Shown here in pieces: positions 51,371 through 62,393 of a DNA stretch of 64,000 nucleotides; positions within the stretch are counted from its first letter, which is position 1; every line of letters starts with the position of its first letter. Origin of the DNA: Scenedesmus sp. ARA3. Lineage: Eukaryota; Chlorophyta; Chlorophyceae; Sphaeropleales; Scenedesmaceae. Under the pieces are notes generated by a model that did not search any database, was not told the origin of the DNA, and saw only the letters and a program-made list of their open reading frames with translations. The position numbers were made by a program, and so were the translations under genes. The DNA lies in contig RWJK01001520.1 in assembly GCA_004335835.1 (NCBI GenBank), positions 4,194 to 68,193 on the forward strand, given 5' to 3'.

Positions 51371-52254
51371 ATGTCTTACCTTCGCATCAAGTTCAGTTAC
51401 AGTGTGCCGATCTCACGTACTGGCGGTTCCGAAAGCACTTCGCACACACCGACAGCAGGAATCGTCCAAAGGGAAGCCAAGCAGCTGAGGGTATGGATGA
51501 TCACGGCGAAATAGCTGAGCTGATGCAGGTGGGACTGCTCAGACAAGCTGGCTAGCCTTGTTGAAGCACATGAGCGCCTGCAGCAGCAGTAGCACATTTG
51601 CAATTGCAAGCAGCATGTGCGCCGGTTCATAATCTCACATGGCAGCAAAGTGCAACGTGTGCGAAGCATGTGTTACTCCGCTTTGCTTGATCCGACGTGT
51701 AGCGAGATTGCAGATGTGCAGCAGCAAGGTGATTCCTAAAAAGCAGTGCGCATTGTGAAGCACATGCAGTGGCACCGGACCCCGTGTGTGAATGCACCAC
51801 GCACATGACAATGCCTTGTGCACATGTACTGCTGAAAATGAGATAATTGATGCAGGATGACTGGCGGGGCATGCCGCATGCAGATGCACCTGTACACACC
51901 TGCCTGGCTTGCCCACACACCACTCCAATGCGTGCAGCCCTGCTGCCACCAGGCAAAACCTAAGAATAACACGTGCTTCCTGCTTGAAAACCTCCGTTTG
52001 GCTGCCCCCTGCAGCTGGCCAAGCTGGGCCGCGGCAGGCAGCAGCAGCAGCAGCAGCATGCTGATCCTGACAGCGACGATGGAGCAGCAGCAGCAGCATC
52101 TCAAGACGCGCACTCTGACGATAATGACAGCTATGACGACGCTTATGACGACTGTGTGGTTGGTGGGGGCAGCGCGGCTGCAGCAGCCAGCAAGTTCATG
52201 CAAGCCAGCAACAGCAAGAAAGCCCGCAGGAAAGCCCGCCGGCTGCAGCAGTAG
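51371..52254 (+). CDS. Candidate small charged protein (119 aa)
   Basis: Two exons join in phase 0: 51371-51490 (ATG, MSYLRIKFSYSV...) and 52015-52254 (TAG). The product ends the first exon with QREAKQLR, continues LAKLGRGRQQQQQ, then a D/S-rich acidic stretch (SDDNDSYDDAYDD) and a basic tail KKARRKARRLQQ, the last resembling a nuclear localisation signal. No family is recognised. Another frame of the first exon (LTYWRFRKHFAHTD) also looks coding-like, so the model is tentative. The stop is 312 bp upstream of the RTCB start on the same strand. Confidence 0.4.
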
Positions 52255-52321
52255 CACATGCAGTCAGTGGAGCAGCACCAGGCAGCACTGGCAGCACAGG
52301 TAGTGCTGGAAAAGCACGGCA

Positions 52322-52361
<40 letters not shown>

Positions 52362-52565
52362 CCTGCAGGACCGGAGGATGAAGGGGATACTGTTGCTGGC
52401 CCCAGCAGCACAGAGGAGCGCAAGCATGAGCGCAAGCAGCAGCAGCGCAAGCAGCAGCACGCCAAGGCTGCGGCGGCTGCAGCAGCTGGCACACCATCTG
52501 GGGTTGGTGCGGCTGGCGCCAGCAGCAGCAGCAGCAGCGATGGTGGTGGCATTGCTGATGGTGTG

Positions 52566-55403
52566 ATGACTGAAGAGGAGCAGCAGCTGCTGAAGCATGC
52601 GCTGACGCAAATCAGCGAGCTGAAGCAGATTGCTCCGTTCACATTCGAGATAAAGCAGGGTAAGTGCTTGATGCGTTGTGGTTGTTGTGTTCTGCACATC
52701 TCGTGGTGGTATGCCGTACAGCTATGGGCTAGGCGAGCAGTACTTTTGGTGCATCGTCTGACAGCGGACGTGCATGCGATTGTGCTGCGCTGCCTGCTGC
52801 CACACACCATAAGTGCAGCTGCTCAATGCTGCCTTCAACGTGCTCAGCAGGCACAACCTGGCAATACCCTGCTGTGCAGGCAGCACGTGCGGCTTGGCTG
52901 TGCCTGCTGCTGCATCCTGTGGTGCTGTCTCCAGCAAGCTTCACTATGCACTGCCTGCATCTCACCACACTTGCCTCATCACAAACCTTGCTGGCTAACC
53001 GCAGGCAGCACGCGCGGCATGGCTGTGCCTGCGCCCTTATTTGCCAGCCCGCTGCTTGCTGCCACATAACACAAGTACACACAAGTGCAGCTGCTCGTTG
53101 CGTCTTTTAAAGGTATGGTCATGCACTGCTTGCTTTAACTAACGCCTTTCCAATTGCTGTGCAGGCAGCACGCGCGGCATGGCTGTGCCTGCGCGCTTCT
53201 TTGCCAGCCCGCTGCTGCTGGACATGGTGGTGAGGGAGGCGCAGGCCTCGGGGGGTGGCGGCGGTGGCGGCTTCACCGCATCACTGCAGCAGCTGGCCAA
53301 TGTGGCCACGCTGCCAGGCATCGTCGGTGAGCTTGTGAGCTTGCAATGTGTGATCAGAGTTTGGTCGTCAGGGAGGCGCAGGCCTGGGGGGGTGGCGGCG
53401 GTGGCGGCGGCTTCACCGCTTCGCTGCAGCAGCTGGCAAATGTGGCCACACTGCCAGGCATTGTGGGTGAGTTTGTGTAGTTTGGGCGTTTAGTGATGGC
53501 AGGGGTGGCGGCGGCGGCTTCACCGCGTCGCTGCAGCAGCTGGCCAACGTGGCCACACTGCCAGGCATTGTGGGTGAGGAACCTGAGTTTGGTGTTGGTT
53601 GGATACAAGTGAGTCTGCGCGCTAGATAGGTTGAGGAGTGTTCCAGCTGCAAGAGCTGCAAGATGCATTGCCAGCATTGCAGCAATCCAAGTTCCCTTGT
53701 CACAGCACGACAGCAGAAGTGTCAACTCCGCCAGCGGCAGGTGCCGCTGCTGCTGCAGCGGCAGAGGCAGAGGCTTCACCGCCCCGCTGCAGCAGCAGCA
53801 GCCGGACATTGCGGCTGTGCTGGCAGGCATTGTAAGCGAGCTGAGCTTGGGGTCGAATGCATGTGACTCCCTTGGCCGCGCAAGTGCTCATCAGCGCAAG
53901 ACTGCCAGGTCCGTGACAGATGCTGCGCTAGGGTCTCCTGGTACAGCGTTGTTTGAAGGTGTGTGCATGAGCTTTCAATGTATGAGATTGTCCGTGTACA
54001 TGCTGCTGCAGGTGCCTCAATCGGCATGCCTGACCTGCACTCTGGCTACGGCTTTGCAAGTCTGTCAGCCATGCAAGTACTCAGCAGCCCCAAACACCCA
54101 CCTGCATAACACATGCTGCTGCAGGTGCGTCAATCGGCATGCCTGACCTGCACTCGGGTTATGGCTTTGCCATCGGCAACGTGTGTGCAGTGGACATGGA
54201 GGGTGGCAGCGGCGTGGTGTCACCGGGCGGTGTGGGCTTTGACATCAACTGCGGCGTGCGCCTGCTGCGCAGCAGCCTGAGCATTGAGGACCTCTTTCCT
54301 GTGAGGGACAAGCTGGCTGATGCGCTGTTCAAAGGTGCGCAAATCATGCATTGAAGCGCTATTGAGGTGCGCAGATCATGCTATGACGTGCGGCAGCTCC
54401 CAGGTGTGTGTTTAAGTTTGATTTCTGCAGCTGCAGGGACCCGACGGCCGCAACAGTGTTGTCATTAATGACACAGGGAAGGCATGCTGCCTGATTTAAC
54501 ATTTACAATCTTTCGGTTGGTGGAGTTGATGGCCAAGGATGCCTGGAATTGCTAGTACACTGCAGGCAGTTTGCCAGCACTGAACCTGCAACCGCCCTGC
54601 GTGTGTGTGCTTTGCGCTGCCCTGCAGCTGTGCCTGTTGGTGTGGGCAGTGAGGGCAGCCTGCGGCTGGGGGCTGCTGACATGGACAAGCTGCTGACTGG
54701 AGGCATGGCCTGGCTGGAGGAGAAAGGGATGTGCTGGCCGGAGGACCGAGAAGTGACAGAGGAGCACGTGAGTGGGATAGGTCAGGTTGGGGCAGGCGTG
54801 TCCCCTCTATACAGCTGCAGCATTGCTGCATACCAACAGGGGCTGTGCTGGTGTGAAGACAGGGAGGTGACAGGGAGGTGACGGGGAGGTGACAGAGAAG
54901 CGTGTGAGTGTAACAGACCAGCTGGCAGTTTGGCTGCTGTATTTGCCGGTATGGGTCCATGTTTTGAGAATTGACTGCAGCAGGGTCTGTGCTGGCTTGA
55001 GGGCAGTGAGGTTATAGAGGAGCGCGTGAGGCTGAAGGGATGGCTGACTGCAACTGGACTGCTATGCATGCTAGCTCTGGGAGGGTGCCATGTTGTGCTA
55101 GATGATTGAGCCGCAGCGCTGTTCGCAGCAATGATGTTTGCAAGCAGCCTGTTACAGGGCACTGTAGCATGGCAGGGTTGTCGCATTGTTTAGGCGGTGA
55201 CGTGCAGCGCTGTCTTGGTGATGACAAAAGCGGTACTGCTGCACGGCTACTTCCGAGAGCTGCTTCTGCTGCTGGCCGCAGGGCTGCTTCCCTGGTGCCG
55301 ATGCTTCCAAGGTCTCACCACGCGCCAAGGCGCGGGGCGCTGCGCAGTGCGGCACGCTGGGCTCGGGCAACCACTACGTGGAGGTGCAGGTGCGGCGGTG
55401 TGC

Positions 55404-55434
<31 letters not shown>

Positions 55435-55437
55435 CCG

Positions 55438-55473
<36 letters not shown>

Positions 55474-55579
55474 GCAGCAGGGTGGTGGGCAATATGGTGT
55501 AGCAAACAGAAGGTGGCACCCTGCCGAGGCGCACTGTATCTGCTGCTGCTATATGCCCTGCTGCCGCTGATGGTGACAA

Positions 55580-55613
<34 letters not shown>

Positions 55614-56804
55614 GTAACCAGGTTGTGGATGAGGTGTTTGACGCTGAGGCAGCGTCAGTGATGGGGCTGGGCAAGAAGGGGACGGTGTGCATCATGATAC
55701 ACAGCGGCTCAAGGGGCCTGGGTCACCAGGTGAGGGACACACTGGGAGCAGTGCGGGACACACCCACAGGGCAGCGGGACACACACATGTGCTGCCAGAG
55801 CGCTGCGTTATGCCACGATATGTCCTTTTGGGTATGCATGGCTGCAGGCAAAGCAGACTCGAGCTGACTGTGTAGCCACCTGATAACCAGCAGAGGCTAG
55901 AGGCGCATGACATGCTGCAACTGTTCAACACCGGAGTGCAGCCACGCATGCGCAAGCCTGGATCTGGCGGTGCACTGCCTGCTGCTTGCACAAAACCTAG
56001 CCAACTCGGGCCTGCAGAAGCCGGTGCTGTTGCTGCTGCAATTAATGCAAGCACTGCTGTATGCATGCCTCACAGGTGTGCACGGACTACCTGCCTGCTG
56101 CCGAGACCGCAATGGCCCGGGCAGCTGTTCACAGCAGTAGCCTGTGCTCCACTATGCATTATATCCTGTGTGCGCTGCATGCTCACAGGTGTGCACAGAC
56201 TACCTGTCAGCTGCCGACCGTGCCATGGCCAAGGCAGGGCTGCGCCTGGTGGACAGGCAGCTGGCAGCAGCACCGCTCAGCAGCAGCGAGGGCAGGGACT
56301 ACCTGGCAGCCATGGCGGCAGCAGCAAACTTTGCGTTTGCCAACAGGTGTGGTGGCACTGCAAGTGTGCGGCGAACCTTCCAGGCAGCTAGCTGCCTGGC
56401 CACTGCTCTTCATGACAGTTGTGCGTGTGTATCTGCAAGTTGCAGCTAGCAGCGTTGCGGAGACGCACGCTGTGTTTGGTCTGCGCTGCGCTGTGGCCCT
56501 GTTCGTTCGGCTGCCCTCACCCTCTGCGGCCTGCTGCGCGCTGAAAGCTCAGCTGGCACTGCGTGCCAACAGCACTCTTCTTGCAGTGCCATTCACTGGG
56601 TTCACTCTGTTGTGGCTCGACCCTCTCCAGTACTGCCAGGACCCACATGTAACTGCCCTCTCACGCATGATGCATGCAATGCACCTGATGCTGTGCAGGT
56701 CTCTGATGGCGGCCCAGGTGCGTGGCGCCTTCCAGGAGGTGTTCAAGTCCAGCCCCGCCAAGCTGGGCCTGCACCAGGTCTACGACGTGAGCAGCAGCAG
56801 CAGC

Positions 56805-56838
<34 letters not shown>

Positions 56839-57631
56839 CATGCCTGTGATGCAGCTTGTGTGAGGGCAGCTGGAGCTGTTGCAGGATGGAGCTTTTGAGC
56901 AACGTGCTGTTGGCTGAGCACGCTGCTGCAGTAGTGCAAGGGTTGCCCACGCTGCTAGCGTAGCGACAGTTCATGCTGCTGTTTATTTGTTATGCTTTGT
57001 GCCGTGTCATGTTTTGATTCCCTGCTGGCCACACATGCTTGCAGGTGAGCCACAACATAGCCAAGAAGGAGCTGCACACCCTGCCAGACGGCAGCCAGCG
57101 GCAGCTGCTGGTGCACAGGTGCGCAATGCGCCAACCAGATCTTTTACTGCCAGTCTGTGCCTGAATTATGTTGCCAGTGTTATGTGGTGGCTGTGTCAGC
57201 TTGTACATGCCCCCCTGCTTTGGGAGTGCAAGATAAACCTGGGTTGCCAGTCTATCACATTCACCTTGCCTGCTGCTGCTGCTGCTGCTGCTGCTGCAGG
57301 AAGGGCGCCACGCGCGCCTTCCCGCCAGGCCATGCCGAGCTGCCTGCTGCATACTGCGGCATAGGCCAGCCTGTGCTGATTGGCGGCTCCATGGGCACTG
57401 CCAGCTACGTCATGACAGGCACACAGGCAAGGCTGCAGCTTTGAGGCACTGTACAGTACTTTGCAGAGTTGACTGAGAGTGGCCACTTGTGCTTGGGCTT
57501 CTGTTTAAGCTGCCGGTGTGGCGCAGTGTGAAGCTGAGGTGCACATATGTTCTGTTGGTTGAATCGTACGCGGCAGCTGATGCCGTGTCGACTGTTTGCA
57601 CTGCTTCTGGGGGAAATGCTGCAACACACAC

Positions 57632-57720
<89 letters not shown>

Positions 57721-58618
57721 GGCTTGCAGGGTGCCATGCAGCGCTCCTTTGGCAGCACCTGCCACGGCGCGGGCCGCGCCCTCAGCCGCAGTGCAGCCAT
57801 GCGCGGCCTGGACAGCAAGCAGGTGCGCTGCTATCTTCAAAAAATTGCATTTTGCGCTGTGTGCACGCAGCTGCTTGGGTGCAGCAGGTGCATGCATCCC
57901 AGAACTGCCTGCAGGTGCGCTGCACTTGACAGCAAGCTTGTTGCGGTGCTGCCATGCTGCCATGCTGTGCTGCGCTGCTGCGCTGCTGCAGGTGCTGTCT
58001 CAGCTGTCTCAGCAGGGCATTGCGCTGCGCATTGCCACCAAGAAGCTGCTGCGCTGCACTCAACAGCTGTCGTGCTGGTAAGCTGTCATCTTCATGTGCT
58101 GTGCTGCTGCAGGTGCTGTCTCAGCTGTCGCAGCAGGGCATTGCGCTGCGCATTGCCACCAAGAAGCTGGCGGCGGAGGAGGCGCCCGCCAGCTACAAGG
58201 ACGTCAGCCAGGTGGGGTCCATGATGGCCTGCCTGCGGCTGGTCCCACCCCATGTGTGTGCATGCGCGCTCGAGCAGCGAGCCGTGAAATGTGATAGGCA
58301 CAGCCGCGTCCTGGTCACCAGGTACATGCATGCATACCTCGAGTGTGTGCGCTGGCAGGGCAATGACGCCTCTTGATGCTGTATGACCCGCGCGCATGCT
58401 GCAGATGTGCAGCCGATGTGACGGCTGTCGCATGGAACTGCTGCCGGATTGCTGATTGCAAGCAGCAGAGTAACTGGTAGGTTCGTGCTGTCCTGCTGCA
58501 CAGCTGACATGCCTGCTGCACTTTGCCTGCCTGGCTGCAGGTGATTGACACCTGCCACGCGGTGGGCATCTCCAAGAAGTGTGTGCGCCTGCGGCCCGTG
58601 ATTGTGGTCAAGGGCTGA
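52566..58618 (+). CDS. RTCB: RNA-splicing ligase RtcB homolog
   Basis: Thirteen exons join in phase: 52566-52659, 53165-53326, 54125-54334, 54628-54767, 55282-55389, 55622-55729, 56189-56346, 56699-56786, 57045-57118, 57300-57426, 57730-57822, 58113-58211 and 58541-58618 (TGA). The 512-aa product is close to animal RTCB (505 aa). RTCB joins 2',3'-cyclic phosphate and 5'-OH RNA ends using GTP and Mn2+, in tRNA splicing and in the unfolded-protein response. Conserved blocks: [48 protein letters not shown] (metal-binding Cys), [46 protein letters not shown] (guanylylated His region) and [14 protein letters not shown] at the end. The intron after 57426 has a GC donor (CAG|GCAAGG). The same frame stays open upstream of the chosen ATG as S/A-rich sequence, but the length and family start support 52566. 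Several introns hold copied exon edges. Confidence 0.95.
52880..53835 (+). repeat. RTCB: Multiple copies of both edges of RTCB exon 2
   Basis: The acceptor edge (CAG|GCAGCACGCGCGGCATG) is present at 52880, 53005 and 53165; only the last is used in the model. The donor half (GGCTTCACCGC...CTGCCAGGCATTGT then GGTGAG) is present at donors 53327 (used), 53467, 53574 and, more diverged, 53832. The intermediate copies keep AG and GT sites and could be spliced. Confidence 0.9.
54012..54057 (+). repeat. RTCB: Copy of RTCB exon 3 acceptor edge
   Basis: The first 46 nt of exon 3, encoding [14 protein letters not shown], are repeated 113 bp upstream with an intact CTGCAG acceptor. The copy then diverges and meets an in-intron GT (AAGTCTGT). 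Confidence 0.9.
54725..55030 (+). repeat. RTCB: Three copies of RTCB exon 4 donor edge
   Basis: The sequence around TGTGCTGG...GAAGTGACAGAGGAGCACGTGAG ending exon 4 (donor 54768) recurs with donors near 54904 and 55026, about 137 and 122 bp apart. The middle copy also contains a short GGGAGGTGAC repeat. Confidence 0.8.
56076..56120 (+). repeat. RTCB: Copy of RTCB exon 7 acceptor edge
   Basis: CTCACAG|GTGTGCAC followed by ACTACCTG...CTGCCGAGAC matches the start of exon 7 (56189) and lies 113 bp upstream. The acceptor is intact, but sequence similarity ends after about 45 nt. Confidence 0.85.
57633..57719 (+). repeat. RTCB: (CTG)29 at RTCB exon 11 acceptor
   Basis: Twenty-nine perfect CTG units fill the intron just upstream of the exon 11 acceptor (57729). 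It is among the longest pure tracts in the window and equals the coding (CAG)29 at 18454-18540 in length. Confidence 0.97.
57992..58077 (+). pseudogene. RTCB: Frame-breaking copy of RTCB exon 12
   Basis: A copy of the first about 57 nt of exon 12 ([19 protein letters not shown]) lies 121 bp before the real exon, with an intact CTGCAG acceptor and a GTAAGC donor at 58078. As an exon it would be 86 nt, not a multiple of three, so its inclusion would shift the frame near the end of the RTCB protein. Confidence 0.85.
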
Positions 58619-59560
58619 GCAGCTGCAGCCAGCCTGACCTCATCAACATGTTGATACCCATCAGCGATAGCATCATCGCCATCGGTCAAGGGCTGAGCAG
58701 CTGCAACCAGCCTGACCTGGCACGTCAGATGCACAGACGTGTGTGCAGCTGTGGTTGAATGCCAGGGGCTTATTGCAGCATTCTCAGGATGCCAGAGACT
58801 GTGGCAGCAGTTCAGTTGAGTTGCAGTACAGTTGGTGGTTGAATAGTACTATTGCTGCACGCTGTTGCAGTTCGGTTAACAGGTTGTGGTCAAGCGGCCC
58901 GGCGCTGTCGCAGCAGCATGTAGAGCTGACATGCCGTCATCATGCACTGGCAGAGCGTGCATGCCAATGATGGTTACTTTACCACTTTTCCTCTTCCGTA
59001 CCACTTTGACTGATATAGTATTGTGAGTTGCAGTAACAGACATTGCAGTGAAGCATAATGAGCGAAATATGCAGCCGGTGTGCCCCAGATATTGAATGTT
59101 TGTGAGTTTTGTAGACTTTACAATGATGGCGTCACATGCATCCAGGTGCACCGTGTATAGAGCCGTTACTGGCTTGCAGTTCCAGCTGTTCCTTGCAAGT
59201 AAAAATCACATCGCAGCTACAACTAGGCAACGGCAGCAATCCAAATGAGAGAGGAAGTTACATGTGGGTCCTGGCACCATCCATTGGATGGTATGAGCCA
59301 CAACAGGTTGAACACAGGTCTGAGACCAGAAAAGGAAATGCTGGCTGCTGGCATTGCCCAAACATGCCCTGTGCCTCATTATGCTGCGCACTGGCACGTA
59401 GTATCGACCAGATGGCAATGCAGTATAGTACATGTGCTTCTAATGCAGCCAGCAGCAGCTGCTGCCTTGCAAGGCAATGCTTGCGTCATACGCTCAAGCC
59501 ACCAGCCAGGAATGCCAGCCGCATTCTAGTGGTGCCACAGCAGCAGGTGAGGTGCTGCTG
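58619..59560. other. Intergenic between convergent RTCB and AP2-like gene
   Basis: The RTCB 3' end is followed by a copy of its stop region (GTCAAGGGCTGAGCAGCTGCA) 78 bp downstream near 58684. No gene is supported further on. TTACA at 59258-59262 could be the polyadenylation signal of the minus-strand AP2-like ORF. Confidence 0.5.
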
Positions 59561-60086
59561 CTACAACGCAAGCCAGCATGCTGAAGCTGCCGCGCGCCCT
59601 GCCCTTGCTGCTACTGCTGGTGCTCGTGCTGCCACCAACCTTGATGCCCTCACAGCAACCCCTTGGCTGCTGCTGGTGGTGCAGCAAGCAAACCTATCAG
59701 CCGCCCTCTGCTTTGGCAGTAGCCTTGCCTGCGGCTGCTGCTGCTGCCCTGCAAGATGCACACCTGGCAGCCTACAACACTGCTTCCCTGTTGGCCTGCC
59801 ACAGAGTATGTGTGTTGCTGGCGGCCCGCCTGACAAGAGGCTGCCTGCTGCTGCTGCTGCTGCTGCTGGAGTGGTACTTGCCCGCTGCAGCTCCCGACAC
59901 AGCTGCACTGCATCTGGGGAGCGCAGCAGCATCACTTCAGCGCCCATGGCTTCCGCGCTGCATGCACGCAGCCGCCGCCGCCGCGGCTGCTGCTGCTCAG
60001 GCCCGCTGCTGTCTCCTCCAGCAGCACGGCCGCTGCTACTGCCTGCAGTGCCGTGGAATGACACGCCATTTTGGCCTCTAATCACC

Positions 60087-60120
<34 letters not shown>

Positions 60121-60868
60121 CTCCTGTGAAAGTACTGCTGCTGCTGTCGTCGCTGCCATTGCTGCCGTCGCTGCCTGCAAGTGCGGCATCTGACAGCCGC
60201 ACGTCAGGGTAGCGAGCAGCCAGCAGCGCCCCAAAGGCTGCCACCTGCTGGCTGCTGTAGATGTGCGTGGGGAAGTTGAACTTCACGATGTGCCTGGCGC
60301 GTCCCAGCTGCTGGGCTAAGTGGGCCAAATCAGCAACACATGCGGCAGCAACAGCGTCGTCGAACGACACTCTCAGCAGCCTGGTCGACCCTGTCATAAG
60401 AACTTGCGCCCGCCAGCCTTTGCTGCTGGGATGGCAGCAAACAGGTCGCTGCTGCTGCTGCTGATCAGCTGCACGATATGCAGCTGCTAGCTCAAGTTCT
60501 GCATCAGCTGCTGCTGTTGCAGCGACTTCCGCTGCGGACTGCGCAGTTCTGACAGCCCGCAGACAGGCAGCTGCCTCTGAGGGTGTGCTACTTGCTGCTG
60601 CTGGCTCAAACCAGGCTGGCCGCTCAAACTTCAGCAGCTGCCGCATGGCTGCCACCTGCTGCGCTGTGTAGCTGTCACTTGGCAGGTTGCCAGCCGCGCG
60701 GCCTATGGCCAGCTGTGCTAGGTCAGCAGCACACACAGCATGCAGGCGGCTGCTGACAAATTTCCTGAAGCTTTTACCTGCCCTGATAATCTGGAAATAG
60801 TACTTTTCACGTGAGCACAATACGGTCCTGCCGTAAGGTGGCCCATCGGCGCTGCTGCTGTACTGCAC
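59561..60868 (-). CDS. AP2-like repeat ORF, downstream half
   Basis: A single open frame (435 codons, TGA at 59561) contains two repeats that end in an AP2/ERF-like pattern: VSSRLHAVCAADLAQLA...NLPSDSYTAQQV and FDDAVAAACVADLAHLA...KFNFPTHIYSSQQV. The usual AP2 features seen are a basic/aromatic strand, an AA-x-A-x-DL helix and a final NFP-x-x-Y. The C-terminal 200 residues are S/G/A-rich without motif. The neighbouring upstream ORF (60945-62393) carries three more such repeats in another frame; an intron or a frameshift around 60870-60945 probably joins them into one gene. AP2 domains bind DNA in plant and algal transcription factors; these repeats are quite divergent, so DNA binding is an inference. 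Confidence 0.5.
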
Positions 60869-60944
60869 TGCTGCCTCTGTTGCTGCAGCAGCAGCTGCTG
60901 CCTGCTTTCACGGCGTCATCCGCTGCTGCTTGCAGCTGAGCCCG

Positions 60945-61009
60945 CTACTGCAGACGCTCTGCTCCCTTCAATAGTTCAGCAGCAGGCAGCGCAAATAATG
61001 TGCTGCTGC

Positions 61010-61042
<33 letters not shown>

Positions 61043-62393
61043 TGCCCTGCTCACATGCAGCCAGCTTCATCTTGGGCCGCTTCAGCCGCAGTAGCGCTGC
61101 CATGTCTGCCACCTCCTGCTGCTGCGTGTAGATGGCTGCAGGAAAGTTGAGCGCTGCTGCTGCCTCTGAGGTCCTGCCGAATATGGCGAGGCGTGCCAGG
61201 TCAGCTGCACAGGCAGCCTGCACACCATCCTGCACAGGCATTGCATACCTTCTGCTTCCTTGCAGTATGCTGCTGTCAGTAATCCCCATTCTGCATCCAT
61301 CCGTCCCGCGGATCACCCAGCTGCCGTGAGGTGGCCGCTGCTGACCATTAAACAGCGCAGCCTGTGCCGATGCCTCAGCAGCTGCCCGCGATGCTGCTGC
61401 TGCTATCGCAGCATCTGCAGCACGTTTGACTGCTTTCTCAGCTGATGCAGTTGACCCATCATGCGCCACGTTGTGGGCACGCCTCACCCGCAGCAACAGC
61501 TGCTGCCAATCTTCTACCTGCTGCTGCGTGTAGGTGTCTGCAGGAAAGTGGGTTGCGGCCGTGCCATGGCCCTGCAGGGCAAGCCGCACCAGGTCCGCAG
61601 CACAGCACGCCTCTAGGCGGCTGCTGAAGCACCTGATTAGTGTGTTGCCTTGATGCCCGAGTTGGAAGCCCAACTGCCAAGGGTCAACAGCCCTGCTAGC
61701 CTTGTATTGCACATACCTAACCCGTATGAGGTTTGACTCCACCTGCTGTGCTGCTGCTGGTGAAGCTAGCCGCACAGCTGCTGCTGCATCTGCAGCAGCG
61801 CTCATTGCTGCGCGCTCTGCTGCCGCCCTGGCCGCAACCTCTGCTGCTGCGCCTGCGTCCCATGCTGCCACACGCAAGCCAGGCTGCCACTGCTGCAGCA
61901 GCGCTCCCCATGCTGCCACCTGCTGCTGCCGGTACATGCCTGGGGGGAAGTTCATGTTCCGTGGTGCCGCTTCTGAGCTGCGGAGTGCGAGCCGAATAAG
62001 ATCACTGGCACAAGCTGCTTCAACAGCAGTCTCAAACTGCTTGCTGAACTTGCCAGCTGCAGTACACGTCTCAGTCATCCAAACCGTGCCAGTCCTGAAG
62101 GCCCCTTTTGGTTTTGTGTTGCTCGCATCAATTTGTTCTACTGCAGAAGGACAGGTGCATCTAGCTGCTGCCACTGCCTCTGTGACAGCTGCTTTTGCAG
62201 CGGCCCTGACTAGACTGCTGGGAGTCGCAGTACTGGGTGTAACCATTGGTATTTTGAAGGTAAAACCAATTGACCTGCACGTTGAACAATTCATTGACGT
62301 GATCGCCACGGAACGGGGGCAAGAAACAGGGGCACTAGCAGCAGCACTGCAGCCTAGCAGCAACAGCAGGCCAGCAGCCAGTAGCATCAGCAC
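60945..62393 (-). CDS. AP2-like repeat ORF, upstream half
   Basis: An open frame of 482 codons (TAG at 60945) carries three repeats ending in AVEAACASDLIRLAL...MNFPPGMYRQQQV, LEACCAADLVRLAL...THFPADTYTQQQV and VQAACAADLARLAI...LNFPAAIYTQQQ. Together with the next ORF this makes five repeats of about 75-110 residues, separated by Ala-rich linkers. The first ORF Met is followed by a hydrophobic, signal-like stretch (MLMLLAAGLLLLLGC), but a GTGAGT just upstream (near 62397) and CTGCAG acceptors just inside it suggest that this stretch may be intron and the true start lies further upstream. A secreted AP2-like protein would be very unusual, so the intron explanation is preferred. Confidence 0.5.

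Noticed and set aside
62340..62393. Signal peptide on the AP2-like ORF
   Set aside because: A GTGAGT donor just before the Met and CTGCAG acceptors just after the hydrophobic stretch make an intron more likely than a secreted AP2-like protein.
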